Position numbers and translations under genes: made by a program. From an uncultured bacterium (GTDB lineage Bacteria; Verrucomicrobiota; Verrucomicrobiia; Verrucomicrobiales; V1-33), in the NCBI GenBank assembly GCA_903936775.1, contig CAIZWU010000111.1:1-33756 (forward strand): a DNA stretch of 33,756 nt, read 5' to 3'. This document shows, piece by piece, positions 24,207 to 33,200 of the stretch. Position 1 is the stretch's first letter. Each line of letters opens with the position of its first letter. Under the pieces are notes generated by a model. It was not told the DNA's origin, searched no databases, and saw only the letters and a program-made list of their open reading frames with translations.

Positions 24207-25964
24207 TCAGTCTTTCACCCGTTCCGTTCCTTTCGGTTCGCCTTCGGAATCGTCATCCTCATCGTCCTCTTTGGATTTCAGTTTGCTGATTCCATAAATC
24301 GTGGTCGTTCCACTGACCTCATTGCCGATGACGAGGAGCGGTTGGTCGGTTGGGCTGTCCTCTTCACTGATGAACAGAAGGCCCTCCGGACCCAGATCAC
24401 CTGCGGCCTCACTATCCACCGGCTGACTGAAATCGCGGTTGTTCACATATTGCACGAATCGAGGTGAGACCGGATTGGTCACATCGTAGACCATGACGCC
24501 ACCGACCCGCTCCAGCCCGATAAAGGCAAAGGTGCGGCCGTAGGCTTTGCCTACCGCCACTCCTTCCGGTTCGGGACCCTTGTCATCACTACGGTCGTCA
24601 AATTTGTTCGCTTCGTGGTTTGAATTGAAGAGGAACTGGGGTGGATCGGTGGGAAGCACCGGGGCGACGGGCTGATGGAGCGCTGCCGTGATCTTTTCAA
24701 ACTGATCACCGCTATCCCAGAGCAGGGCACCTGTCGCCGAGCGGATGGAAAAGGAGCGCCCGCCGAAAGTATAGATCTCCTTGTAGATGTTATTGCCTGC
24801 GGTATCGCCCTGCGCCTTGGTGGCTTTCAGGCGGCCGAGGTTGGATGTCTTTTTCAGTTCCACTGCCAGTGCCGGGGGGAATACCGCCGGATCAAGTGCC
24901 ATGCTGCCCACGCGGGTTTCCTCCGAATAGCCGGTCCAATCGCGGGAATCGCCCTCATTGGCCAATACCAGGTAGGTTTCCCGTCCGGCTTTGAAGGAAG
25001 CGATCGCGTCCGGCAGAAACAGTCCTTTGACCGGCCAGTTCTTAATATTGATCCCACCGGCATTCGCGACCGGGGTGCCATCTCGGTCGCTGGCATCCAA
25101 GGCATTGCTGGAGCCGAATCCATTCAGCGCCAGATTGTGATCCTTGAGGCCCAGACCGTTGACCGAAGTTACCTTCGCGGTGGAAATGTCAATCACCGCC
25201 AACGCATTGTTTTCCTGGAGGGTCACCCATGCAGTTTTTGAATCCTGCGAAATGGTGATGTACTCCGGCTCAATATTCTGGGCCACGGTATTATCGGGTC
25301 CAAAGACCCGGACGGCAGGCTTGGGACCGCTGCCACTTCCATCGAAAAGTGCTGCCCGGCTCAGCCCATTGAAGGCCGTGAAACCCGCCGTGCGGACGGT
25401 CGCCCGGGTTGCTCCCCGCGAAATACTGATGACGCTGACAGAGCCCTCGGGGTCCTGGCTATAGTCTGGGCTGGGCTCTCCCTCGTTGGCCGTCAGCACA
25501 TTCCGTCCGTCCGGCGTAAAAATGATCATGTCAGGCTGTGCTCCTACCTCCACGGCTGAAATGAACTGCAGGTCTGGACCGAAGAAAACCACTTTCCCCG
25601 GGTCCGTCTTGACGGCGGATTCCACGGCCACCGCGATCAACCCATCCCGCACCGCCACGCTGTTGGCGACCGCGCCGTAGAGGGTCACGTCGATGGAGAG
25701 ATCATCACGCAGGACCGGAGCGGCGGGATCGGCAATATCAACCACGTCGATTTGGGCCGCCTGGGCATTGACGACCAAAAGCCGCTTGCTGCCGGCATCG
25801 TAGGCCACGATTTCCGCAGCGCTGGTGAGGAATGACCCTGCAGCCACACTGCCCAGCGGGGCGAGACTGATGGAGGAGGGGGATTTGGCCTGGAGTGATC
25901 CTGCCGTGAGAGTAGTGAGGGAAAATAGACCCAGCAGATGGAGAGGTGGATTTTTTCGGTTCAT
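24207..25964 (-). CDS. Choice-of-anchor I family secreted protein
   Basis: 585 residues from the ATG at 25964. A signal peptide (LLGLFSLTTLTAGSLQA, about 10-26) precedes a beta-propeller-like protein with repeating strands: LLVVNAQAAQIDVVDI, VFTPDGR-type FTPDGRNVLTANEGEPS, then VLANEGDSRDW, GPEPEGVAVGKAYGRTFAFIG and LGPEGLLFI. This is the choice-of-anchor I architecture, found on proteins sometimes labelled alkaline phosphatase-like. The C-terminus is a short acidic tail (KEDDEDDDSEGE) with no PEP-CTERM or other anchor, so the protein is probably soluble in the periplasm or exported. A GGTGGGGA sequence before the ATG may act as a ribosome binding site. A Pho-box-like repeat lies 47 bases upstream. 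Enzyme activity is not established. Confidence 0.85.
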   Translation of the reverse strand: MNRKNPPLHLLGLFSLTTLTAGSLQAKSPSSISLAPLGSVAAGSFLTSAAEIVAYDAGSKRLLVVNAQAAQIDVVDIADPAAPVLRDDLSIDVTLYGAVANSVAVRDGLIAVAVESAVKTDPGKVVFFGPDLQFISAVEVGAQPDMIIFTPDGRNVLTANEGEPSPDYSQDPEGSVSVISISRGATRATVRTAGFTAFNGLSRAALFDGSGSGPKPAVRVFGPDNTVAQNIEPEYITISQDSKTAWVTLQENNALAVIDISTAKVTSVNGLGLKDHNLALNGFGSSNALDASDRDGTPVANAGGINIKNWPVKGLFLPDAIASFKAGRETYLVLANEGDSRDWTGYSEETRVGSMALDPAVFPPALAVELKKTSNLGRLKATKAQGDTAGNNIYKEIYTFGGRSFSIRSATGALLWDSGDQFEKITAALHQPVAPVLPTDPPQFLFNSNHEANKFDDRSDDKGPEPEGVAVGKAYGRTFAFIGLERVGGVMVYDVTNPVSPRFVQYVNNRDFSQPVDSEAAGDLGPEGLLFISEEDSPTDQPLLVIGNEVSGTTTIYGISKLKSKEDDEDDDSEGEPKGTERVKD

Positions 25965-26010
25965 AAGTCCCCACCGTTTATATCCAATCACTGTATTTGA
26001 TATGCTTCTA

Positions 26011-26027
26011 TTGTGAAGGTTTTGTGA
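26011..26027 (-). promoter_or_regulatory. Pho-box-like direct repeat upstream of the choice-of-anchor I gene
   Basis: On the minus strand TCACAA-N5-TCACAA (plus strand TTGTGA at 26011-26016 and 26022-26027) has the 11-base period of PhoB/PhoP boxes. An A/T-rich stretch (ATATCAAATACAGT) between it and the ATG could hold a -10 box. Phosphate control of the gene is inference from this pattern. Confidence 0.35.
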
Positions 26028-26091
26028 CGATGCCGGTTCCCATTCCGGCTTGCAAAAGTGGAGTCGGAGCGCCGGATAGGCGGCCGGTGGA

Positions 26092-27267
26092 TTACCCGCC
26101 GGGGAGCGGGAGGAGAGGGAGCAGGGTGGCCGCGAGGGCATCGATTTGTTCCCTGGTGTGGGTGGCGCTGAGAGTCAGGCGGAGGCGGGCTTTGCCCTTG
26201 CCGACGGTGGGATAGCGGATGGCGGGAAGGAGAAAACCGGCCTCCAGGAGGAGGCCGCTGAGGCGGAGGGCTTCGGCTTCGTCGCCAATAGGAAGCGGAA
26301 CGATGGCGCTGGCGGGTTCAGGGATACGGCCCTCAAGGACGTTGGTCAGATAGGCGAGATTCGCCCAGAGACGGGCGCGGCGGTCTTCTCCATACGCGGT
26401 GGGAAGCCAGTGGCGGATGACTTCCTCAGTGGCGTGGGCGAGAGCTGGTGAGGGGGCGGTGCTGTAGATGAAGGACCGTGCGCGGTTGATCAGCAGGTCG
26501 ATCAGGGAGGCGCTGCCGCAGAGATAGCCGCCGGAGAGGCCGGCCGCTTTGCTGAAAGTGCCCATCTGAATGTCGATGCGGGCGGCGAGCCCGAGTTTGG
26601 CGGCGAGACCACGGCCTTGGGGGCCCATGATGCCGAAGGCGTGGGCTTCATCCAGCAGGAGGAGGGCTCCGTAAATTTCCTTGAGACGGACGATGTCCCA
26701 GAGATCAGCCCAGTCGCCATCCATGCTGAAGACGCTTTCGGTGACGACAAGGATGCGGTGGGCGGCGGTGGCCTTGGCACGGGCCCACTGCAGGAGATGC
26801 TCCAGTTTCCCGAGATGGTTATGCGGAAAAATCCGGACGGTGGCGCCGCTGAGCCTGGCGGCATCGATCAGGCTGGCGTGACTGAGTTTGTCCAGAAGGA
26901 TGAAGTCGTCCGGCCCGCACAGGGCGGGGAGGGTCCCCATGGCGGCAGCGTAGCCGGAGGAAAAGGTGAGGGCGGCTTCCGTTTTTTTGAAGGATGCGAG
27001 GCTGCGTTCCAGGGCGGCATGGGGAGGGAGTGTGCCGCAGACGAGGCGGGAGGCGCCGGAGCCGGCTCCGTAGAGATCCAGCCCCTGTTTGAAAGCGGCG
27101 CGGACGGGTTCCGCATTGGCGAGGCCAAGGTAATCGTTGGACGAGAAATTCAGGAGGTCGGCGCCGCCTACCCTGACGAGCGGGGACTGTGGTGTCTCAA
27201 GGGGGCGCAGCTTCCGGTGCAGGGAGGCGGCGTGCAGGGGAGCGAGATCCTCATCATAGCTGCGCAT
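26092..27267 (-). CDS. bioF: 8-amino-7-oxononanoate synthase
   Basis: PLP-dependent enzyme joining pimeloyl-ACP (or CoA) and alanine in the first ring-forming stage of biotin synthesis. 391 residues, normal for the family. Motifs: NFSSNDYLGLA (40-50), GAGSGASR (67-74), TFSSGYAAAMG (101-111), LLDEAHAFGIMG (204-215) and the PLP lysine in GTFSKAAGLSGG (Lys240). RLRLTLSATHT near the end carries the conserved arginine region. Other alpha-oxoamine synthases (Kbl, SPT) share these motifs; the length and SNDYLGLA context favour BioF. No other bio gene is in the window. The leader before the ATG is C-rich without an SD. The next gene downstream starts after 127 bases with its own regulatory site. Confidence 0.87.
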   Translation of the reverse strand: MRSYDEDLAPLHAASLHRKLRPLETPQSPLVRVGGADLLNFSSNDYLGLANAEPVRAAFKQGLDLYGAGSGASRLVCGTLPPHAALERSLASFKKTEAALTFSSGYAAAMGTLPALCGPDDFILLDKLSHASLIDAARLSGATVRIFPHNHLGKLEHLLQWARAKATAAHRILVVTESVFSMDGDWADLWDIVRLKEIYGALLLLDEAHAFGIMGPQGRGLAAKLGLAARIDIQMGTFSKAAGLSGGYLCGSASLIDLLINRARSFIYSTAPSPALAHATEEVIRHWLPTAYGEDRRARLWANLAYLTNVLEGRIPEPASAIVPLPIGDEAEALRLSGLLLEAGFLLPAIRYPTVGKGKARLRLTLSATHTREQIDALAATLLPLLPLPGG

Positions 27268-27353
27268 GCGGGTGGAGGTGGGGGATCGCCCCGGGAGTGG
27301 TCAGGATGATCTCGGAGAATGGTGGCCCGGCCCTGGATCTTTATTGATAGGGT

Positions 27354-28193
27354 TCAAGCCAGCCCCAGTCCCCAGTTGAGCAGGGCGGCGGATTCCTTCC
27401 AGATGTATTTGGAGGAACTGCCGAGGGAAATGCAGATGATGGTGCGGCCCCGGTAGTTGGCGCTGGAGACGAGGCACTTTCCGGCAAGGTTGGTGTAGCC
27501 GGTTTTCATGCCGATGCAGTGGGGCAGGTAGAAGGGGGAGTTGGGGCGCAGCAGATGGTTGGTGGTAGTGAGCTTTTTGACGCGGCCATCCGGTCGGGAG
27601 ACGTTGAGTTCATGCCGGCCGACGATGCCCCGGAGGGTGCTGTTATAAAGCACGGCGCGGGCGACGCGGGACAAGTCCCGGGCGGTGGAATATTGGCCTT
27701 CTGCCGGTAGTCCACTGGCATTTTTGAAGTGTGAATTTTTCATGCCGAGTTGCTGGGCACGGCGGGTCATCCAGACGGCAAAGGCTGGTTCGCTGCCGGC
27801 ACAGGTGCGGGCGACGCAGCGGGCGGCGTCGTTGCAGCTTTCGATCAGCATGGCCTGGAGCAAGGATTTCAGCGGATAATGTTCTCCTTCCTTGAGATAC
27901 ATTTTGTGGGGCTCGGCGGCGGCATCGAAGGCGGAGACGCTGGCCGTTTTGTCGAGTGCAGTGCTTTCAACACAGACCAGCGCGCTGACCAGTTTTTGAG
28001 TGCTGGCGACGGCGCGGCGCTCGTCGGCATTGCGCTCAAAGAGGATTTGGCCGCCGACAGCATCGAGCACGATACAGGCCTTGGCGGAGGTCGGGGGAGG
28101 TTTGGGCAGGCCGGACTGGGCCGACGCCCGGGGGAGGAAGGCGGCGGTGGGCAGGGTCAGGGCGGCGTTTCGGAGGAGCGTGCGTCGCTTCAT
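27354..28193 (-). CDS. D-alanyl-D-alanine carboxypeptidase (PBP5/DacA family)
   Basis: 279 residues of the S11 serine peptidase family, which trims the terminal D-Ala from peptidoglycan stem peptides. An N-terminal signal with an RR pair (MKRRTLLRNAALTLPTAAFLPRASAQ) sends it to the periplasm. The penicillin-binding motifs are all present: SxxK as STQK (64-67), SxN as SCN (119-121) and KTG (230-232). The protein stops soon after the catalytic domain and lacks the C-terminal beta domain and amphipathic anchor of DacA, so it is probably a soluble or short form. It overlaps the upstream TPR gene by 4 bases (28190-28193), so the pair is translationally coupled. Confidence 0.9.
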   Translation of the reverse strand: MKRRTLLRNAALTLPTAAFLPRASAQSGLPKPPPTSAKACIVLDAVGGQILFERNADERRAVASTQKLVSALVCVESTALDKTASVSAFDAAAEPHKMYLKEGEHYPLKSLLQAMLIESCNDAARCVARTCAGSEPAFAVWMTRRAQQLGMKNSHFKNASGLPAEGQYSTARDLSRVARAVLYNSTLRGIVGRHELNVSRPDGRVKKLTTTNHLLRPNSPFYLPHCIGMKTGYTNLAGKCLVSSANYRGRTIICISLGSSSKYIWKESAALLNWGLGLA

Positions 28194-29005
28194 GGGGGAG
28201 TGGATTTCCTTGGGGGACTGGGTTTTTTGGCGGAAGGCTGGGCCGGAGCTTCTGGCGGGTCCACTGGGGTGGCGCGGGTTGGCTTGGGAGGAGGAACTGC
28301 TTTGCGGGAAGCGCCGCCGACGGGGGCCTCATTTTCCGAAATTTCGGATTCTTCGACGCCCGATTCCCCGCGGATTTGTTGCTCCACGATTTCATCCGGC
28401 GCGGCGCCCAGCGCCCGGGCCTTCCGGTAGTGCCGGCCCGCCATTTCAAGGGAGGGCGGCTTCCGCTCCAGATACATCACGGCGAGGTTGAAATGAGCTT
28501 CCGTGTAGTCCGGATCCAGATCGAGGGCTTTTTGGAGTTCGACCTCTGCCCCGTTGGTCCAGCCGATACGTTTGAGGATGATGGCGAGAGAGTTGTGGGC
28601 ACGGGGATCGGCGGGGTTTTCGGCCACGCCGCGGGTGGTGGCGGAAACGGCCATCATGGGTGCCTTCAGTTCCAAATAGACCTGGCCAAGGGTGAGCCAG
28701 GAATCAGCCAGATCCGGTTTGAGGGTGGTGGCTTTCTCGAGCGACCCCCGGGCGGCTTCGTATTCGGCCAGTTGATACTGGACTTTACCAAGATTGGAAA
28801 GAGCGGCGGCGTTTTCCGGTTCCAGCCGGAGCACGGACTCCCAGGCACTGCGGGCGGACTTCCACTGCTGGCCACGCATGGCGGCGATGCCGCGTTGTAT
28901 GTGCGGAGAAGTATCAAGTGATGTGGCAGCCGTCTCCTGGCCAGATGCCGGATAGGGCAGCAGCATTAAAGCTGAGGCGGTCACCAGTGGAAGAAAGCGG
29001 GTCAC
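28190..29005 (-). CDS. Secreted tetratricopeptide-repeat protein
   Basis: 271 residues from a GTG start. A signal peptide (FLPLVTASALMLLPYPASG) is followed by about five TPR units (about residues 33-205): SAWESVLRLEPENAAALSNLGKV, SLEKATTLKPDLADSWLTLGQV, then LQKALDLDPDYTEAHFNLAV, with the usual Leu/Ala/Pro positions. The last 60 residues are rich in Pro, Lys and Glu and probably disordered. TPR proteins serve as protein-binding scaffolds. The 4-base overlap with the following D,D-carboxypeptidase gene suggests it may organise or regulate that enzyme in the periplasm (inference). The leader is purely pyrimidine (CCCCTCCCCCTCTCC). Confidence 0.85.
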   Translation of the reverse strand: MTRFLPLVTASALMLLPYPASGQETAATSLDTSPHIQRGIAAMRGQQWKSARSAWESVLRLEPENAAALSNLGKVQYQLAEYEAARGSLEKATTLKPDLADSWLTLGQVYLELKAPMMAVSATTRGVAENPADPRAHNSLAIILKRIGWTNGAEVELQKALDLDPDYTEAHFNLAVMYLERKPPSLEMAGRHYRKARALGAAPDEIVEQQIRGESGVEESEISENEAPVGGASRKAVPPPKPTRATPVDPPEAPAQPSAKKPSPPRKSTPP

Positions 29006-29165
29006 GGAGAGGGGGAGGGGAAATCAACTTGGAACCTTTGTTTAAGTCAGCTACGGAGCAGGTTCAATTGAGGAATGGGGAACCTGCCGTTCCGTGGGCG
29101 GGACGGCCGGTGGACGCGGAAGGCCTTCCGTGGAGGCCGCGGATTAAAAAGCAGGGAAGGCTCCG

Positions 29166-29380
29166 TTACAGGGCTTTGCCCTGCAGGATGTTGCCGGGAA
29201 TGGTGGATACATCCATGCCTTTGAATTTCCGGCCAATACCTCCGCCTTGGTGGCAAGGCCGGTACCGGCCACTCCTCCCGTAATTCCTGCGGCCGCTTCG
29301 CCGGCCTTTCCGGCCACGCTGCCCGCCACGCTTGCCCTGGCACCGTTGAACGATTCTGAAATGAACTTTTGTGTGGGCAA
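29166..29380 (-). pseudogene. Possible small Ala/Gly-rich gene, apparently frameshifted
   Basis: This lies in the 436-base gap between the TPR gene and the GH16 gene. On the minus strand a TTG at 29380 opens a frame with SVAGSVAGKAGEAAAGITGG and ATKAEVLAG, rich in codons ending in G or C. Near 29230 the coding character seems to move to another frame, ending GRKFKGMDVSTIPGNILQGKAL and TAA at 29166-29168. A single frameshift would join them. No family is recognised. The rest of the gap holds only short palindromes: CGGAAGGCCTTCCG at 29117-29130 and CAGGGC/GCCCTG at 29169-29183. Confidence 0.2.
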
Positions 29381-29441
29381 TCAACCGGCCCATTGTTGTT
29401 GGTGAACAGGGAAGGGCCATCCGCGAGGGATGGTTCCAGAA

Positions 29442-30218
29442 TCAATCTGCTGCGGGATGCCATGTCCTGACGTAATCGATGACGAAAGCGGCGGGCAGGG
29501 TTGCGGGATCCGGCAGGCCCAGCCACCCGGGTTGGGTTTCGGTGTCGAGAATCAGCCGGAGCGGAGTTTTCCAATGGGTGTTGGCCAGGCTGCGCATTGG
29601 TTGGCCGTCCAGATACCAGGTCAGCAGATCTGCTTCCCAGAGCAGGCCCCAGGTATGGAAGCCCGCGGACGGGTCCTCCTTCAGGGTGAATTCCTGCTTG
29701 TGGGCCAGTTCGCCCGTCTGGCCGGGATACCGGATGACGGGAGCATTGGTGAAGAGGGTGCGGCCATACTGTGCATGGCGGGGGGAGAGCTCAAAGACAT
29801 CGATTTCCACCCACCGCTCCGGCTGCTGGTGGTAGAACCAGAACGCGCTGGTGCCGGCCGAAGCCCCGGCCCGGGAGCGGATTTCGAAATAACCATAGCG
29901 GATTCGTTTCAGGCTGCGCACGATGGCGCAGGTGTAGTCCTTGTAGCCGGGGGGCATGTCCGGAATATTCTCCGCTTTCAGCAGCAGATGCAGCTTCCCT
30001 TCCTTGATGACCACGTTTTGCTCCTGGTAGCAGCCGGGCGGGCGGCCGTACCATTCCGGATTGCGGGGCTGCCACTTCGCCTGGTCCAGTTTCGGGGCGT
30101 CGAATTCATCCGTAAACTCCGGCACCAGCTTCCATTTGCCCGGAAGCGCCGGAGCCGGCGGCGGTTGGGCCGGGGAGGAAACGGTGAGGAGCAGGAGCAG
30201 GAAGGCAGGGACTTTCAT
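29442..30218 (-). CDS. Glycoside hydrolase family 16 protein
   Basis: 258 residues: a signal peptide (MKVPAFLLLLLTVSSPAQ), a short Pro-rich linker, then one GH16 beta-jelly-roll domain. The catalytic motif ExDxxE is EIDVFE (138-143), with Glu138 the expected nucleophile and Glu143 the acid/base. Flanking family features are FTDEFD (35-40), YGYFEIRSRA (108-117), the tryptophan just before the site, HTWGLLWEADLLTWYLDG (about 195-212) and the closing strand VIDYVRTWHP. GH16 enzymes cut beta-1,3/1,4-glucans or algal galactans; the subsite residues do not let me choose. No carbohydrate-binding module is attached. It lies downstream of the large secreted protein gene on the same strand, 80 bases apart. 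Confidence 0.9.
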   Translation of the reverse strand: MKVPAFLLLLLTVSSPAQPPPAPALPGKWKLVPEFTDEFDAPKLDQAKWQPRNPEWYGRPPGCYQEQNVVIKEGKLHLLLKAENIPDMPPGYKDYTCAIVRSLKRIRYGYFEIRSRAGASAGTSAFWFYHQQPERWVEIDVFELSPRHAQYGRTLFTNAPVIRYPGQTGELAHKQEFTLKEDPSAGFHTWGLLWEADLLTWYLDGQPMRSLANTHWKTPLRLILDTETQPGWLGLPDPATLPAAFVIDYVRTWHPAAD

Positions 30219-30240
30219 GCGGGGAACATGGCAGGGAGAT

Positions 30241-30264
30241 CTGCCGGACTAGCGCTTCCGGCAG
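30241..30264. other. Inverted repeat between the large secreted protein gene and the GH16 gene
   Basis: CTGCCGGA (30241-30248) and TCCGGCAG (30257-30264) form a perfect 8-bp stem with an 8-base loop. It lies 35 bases after the stop of the large gene and 22 bases before the GH16 start, both on the minus strand. No T run follows, so it may be a processing or weak termination site. Confidence 0.35.
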
Positions 30265-30298
30265 GAACCGGTGATCCCACAAAAGGTGTTTATTCCAA

Positions 30299-33200
30299 TC
30301 ATGGAATGACGGATGGGGGGCCGACTTTGAGGCGGAAGTAATAACGGGGTGAAGTGCCCAGGTAACGCGCCGAATATGTGGTGGCGTCTTCCGCCAGTTC
30401 CAGATCGGGGGTCGGAGCCCAATCGGTCAAATCGGTCGATCCTTCCATGCGGTATTTGACCATGGGATCGGCAGCGGCGGCGGTGCCTTTGGTGATCATC
30501 AGCCCGGGTTCCCCCTGGATGAGGGTGACTCCGGGGGACTGGACCGAGCCTGAGTCATTGGGAATGGTGCCCAGGGCATACTCTAGAAAATTGGATTGGC
30601 CATCCCCGTCGGCGTCATCGTCAGGTCCTCCAATTTCCGGATAGGCCGCCGCCCAGAAACCGTAACCGGCGGGATTGGCCACCACGTCGGCCGCGTCCCG
30701 TGGCATCAGGACGTAGCCGGAAAAGGGATTGAGCGGGAGGGCCGCCTGGGAGAGAATGCCGGTGATGGTGGCGGGATAGGAAACGGGCGGTGAATTGGCG
30801 TCAGTGGCCTGGGCGATCCTGACAGTCATGGTGCTGCCCACCGCATCCGAGAGTGTGACATCGTTGATGTTGGTGCCGGAAGGATCGGCCCAATTTCCCG
30901 AGACATAGGAGAGACCTTCCATCCGGATGAGACGGCCTTCGATGCTTTCCGCAAAAACGGGGTCGGCCATCTGGTCCGCCGTCACCACCAGGGGAAGGGG
31001 CGCCGTGTCCGGCCCCAGATCAATGAGGTCCGAGGCGACTGCCGGACTGATTTCGGTCAGGCCGGCAAACTGGACAATGGTGCCGGTGACGACGTAGCGG
31101 TTGCCGCGGGTGAGGGTGGCCAAAGCAAGGTTGAACGAGAAGATATTGATTCCGGAATTGCCGTCCTGGATAAAGGCGCTCAGCTGGGAATTGTTGAAGT
31201 TCTCCTCCGTGACCACCCCGCTGATGGCCACAAGCGTGTTCAATTCCCCGGGGATGCCGGTCACGGGATCCACGTCACGGAGGGATTCCACCGGAATGAT
31301 GACCACGGCCGCGGGGGTGGTGGCAAGGGGAGCCAGGGTGCCGGAGGGTCCTGCGGTGCTGACGATAAACGGATAGCGTCCATCGGCGGATGGTCCGGCG
31401 GGGCTGGGGGTGCTGAGGCCGGAGAGGGTAATAACCACCGGATTCACCGTGGTGGCCGCGGTGCCGGTGATGGAGATGGTCTGTCCCGTGATGGAGACGA
31501 CCGGGGTGCCGGCTCCGGCCCCTGTTACGGTGAGGTTTGGAGCGGTGGGGATACCCAGGGCAGAGGGAACCACAATCGAAAGCCGGGTCAAGGTGCCGGG
31601 GGAAACGTCGCTGAATACCGTTATGGAGGCTTTCTGGGCGCTGAGGCCCCTGCCGAAGATGTTTTTGTCAATGAAGGGGCTGCCGGGGGTCTTGTTTTCA
31701 ATGGAGGCGGCGCCGACCCCGCTCAGCGAAGTGATCCCTCGCAGGCTGCGGATATAGCCATTGTTGGAGGGATTGTTGGCTTTGCCAAAATCAACCACGG
31801 ACAGGGTCCCGCTGGAGATGGCCCCCACTCCATTGAAGTCGGAAATCGTGGATGTCGCATTCTGGGCGATGGCGGAGTTGGTGCCAGTGGCGAAAAGTTT
31901 GGCTGAGATGACACTATCAAACCGCACATAGGAAGCAGGAGCATTCGGCCCGGCCGCCAGGGTGTGGATCGCGCCCTCCTGCCCGGCCTCGGCTGAACCG
32001 GCGGCCTTGAGCATCACCATTTCCGCAGCGCTGAGATCAAAAGTGCCGGTGGTCCCGGTAAAACAGGCTTTATCGGCCAGACCCACCCGGATCAGAAAGT
32101 CTGAGGTATCGGTGTCGGTGGTCACGGCGCTGTTCGTCACCACAATCAGGGTGCCCACCGGGACGGCTTCAAACAAATTGCTGTCCGCCGGTGCTCCAGG
32201 GGTGGTGACCGGTGCCGTGGGGCTGAAGACGCGCTTGCCTCCCCCATCGTTGGCCATGCTGCTGCTGAAATCCTTCAGAATCATGCCGCGCAGATCCACG
32301 GTGGTGCCGGGGGTGCCATTGCCGACGACCAGCAGCTCCACCAGGTCAGGCGTTATATTAAGAAATTTATTGATCACCACGATGGGGGCACCGGCCGGTG
32401 GGGCGGGGTCAATATTGGTGACCGAGACGTCCGTAGTGCCGCTGTCGTAACCCAGCGACGAGGCGGTGATGGTGACGGTTACGGCCGGAGTGAAGACATT
32501 GTCCGGCACCCCGGAAATGGTGAAGGTGGCAAACAGCTCATTCGCAGGAATCACCACCGTGGCCGGAACAACCGCCTTGCCGCTGTTGGAACTGGAGAGA
32601 TTCACCGTGAGTGGACTGGACAGCGCAGGGCCTTCGGCGGGGCGGGTGACGATGGCGTCCAAAGTGGCGTTTTCCGGGAAAAAGGTGGGATCCGTGCTCA
32701 GGGCCAGGACCGGCAGGGGAGGCAAGGTAAAGGCGGAAGGCGAGGCGGTGGCCCCGCCGGAGGTGCTGACAACAATCAGGCCGGTCGTGGCTCCTGCAGG
32801 GACGGTCACCGTGATCTGGGTTCGGCCCGCATTCACCGTCGCCCCAGGAGCAGGGATTCCATTGAAGCTGACGGTGGGAGTGGCGGTGAAGGAAGTGCCG
32901 TCGATGGTCACCACGGTGCCGGCTCCACCATTGTCCGGGCTGAACGAGATGATCGCCGGCGGGGTTCCGCCGGTCGGGCTCACCAATCCCTTCAGGGAGA
33001 GGTCCGGGGCGGTGGTATTGGCCCGGTCATAAATATAAAAAGTACCACCGGTGCTGGAAGCGCCGAAAGGCACGATCCTGAACGTGACCGGAGTTTCCCC
33101 GGCCACGTTTTGGAGTTCGCTGATCGAGCTGAGCAGGATAGGACCCAGACTTTCCCCCCCCGATGCCGAGGAAGAAAAAGACAAAGGCCCAACATCGTTG

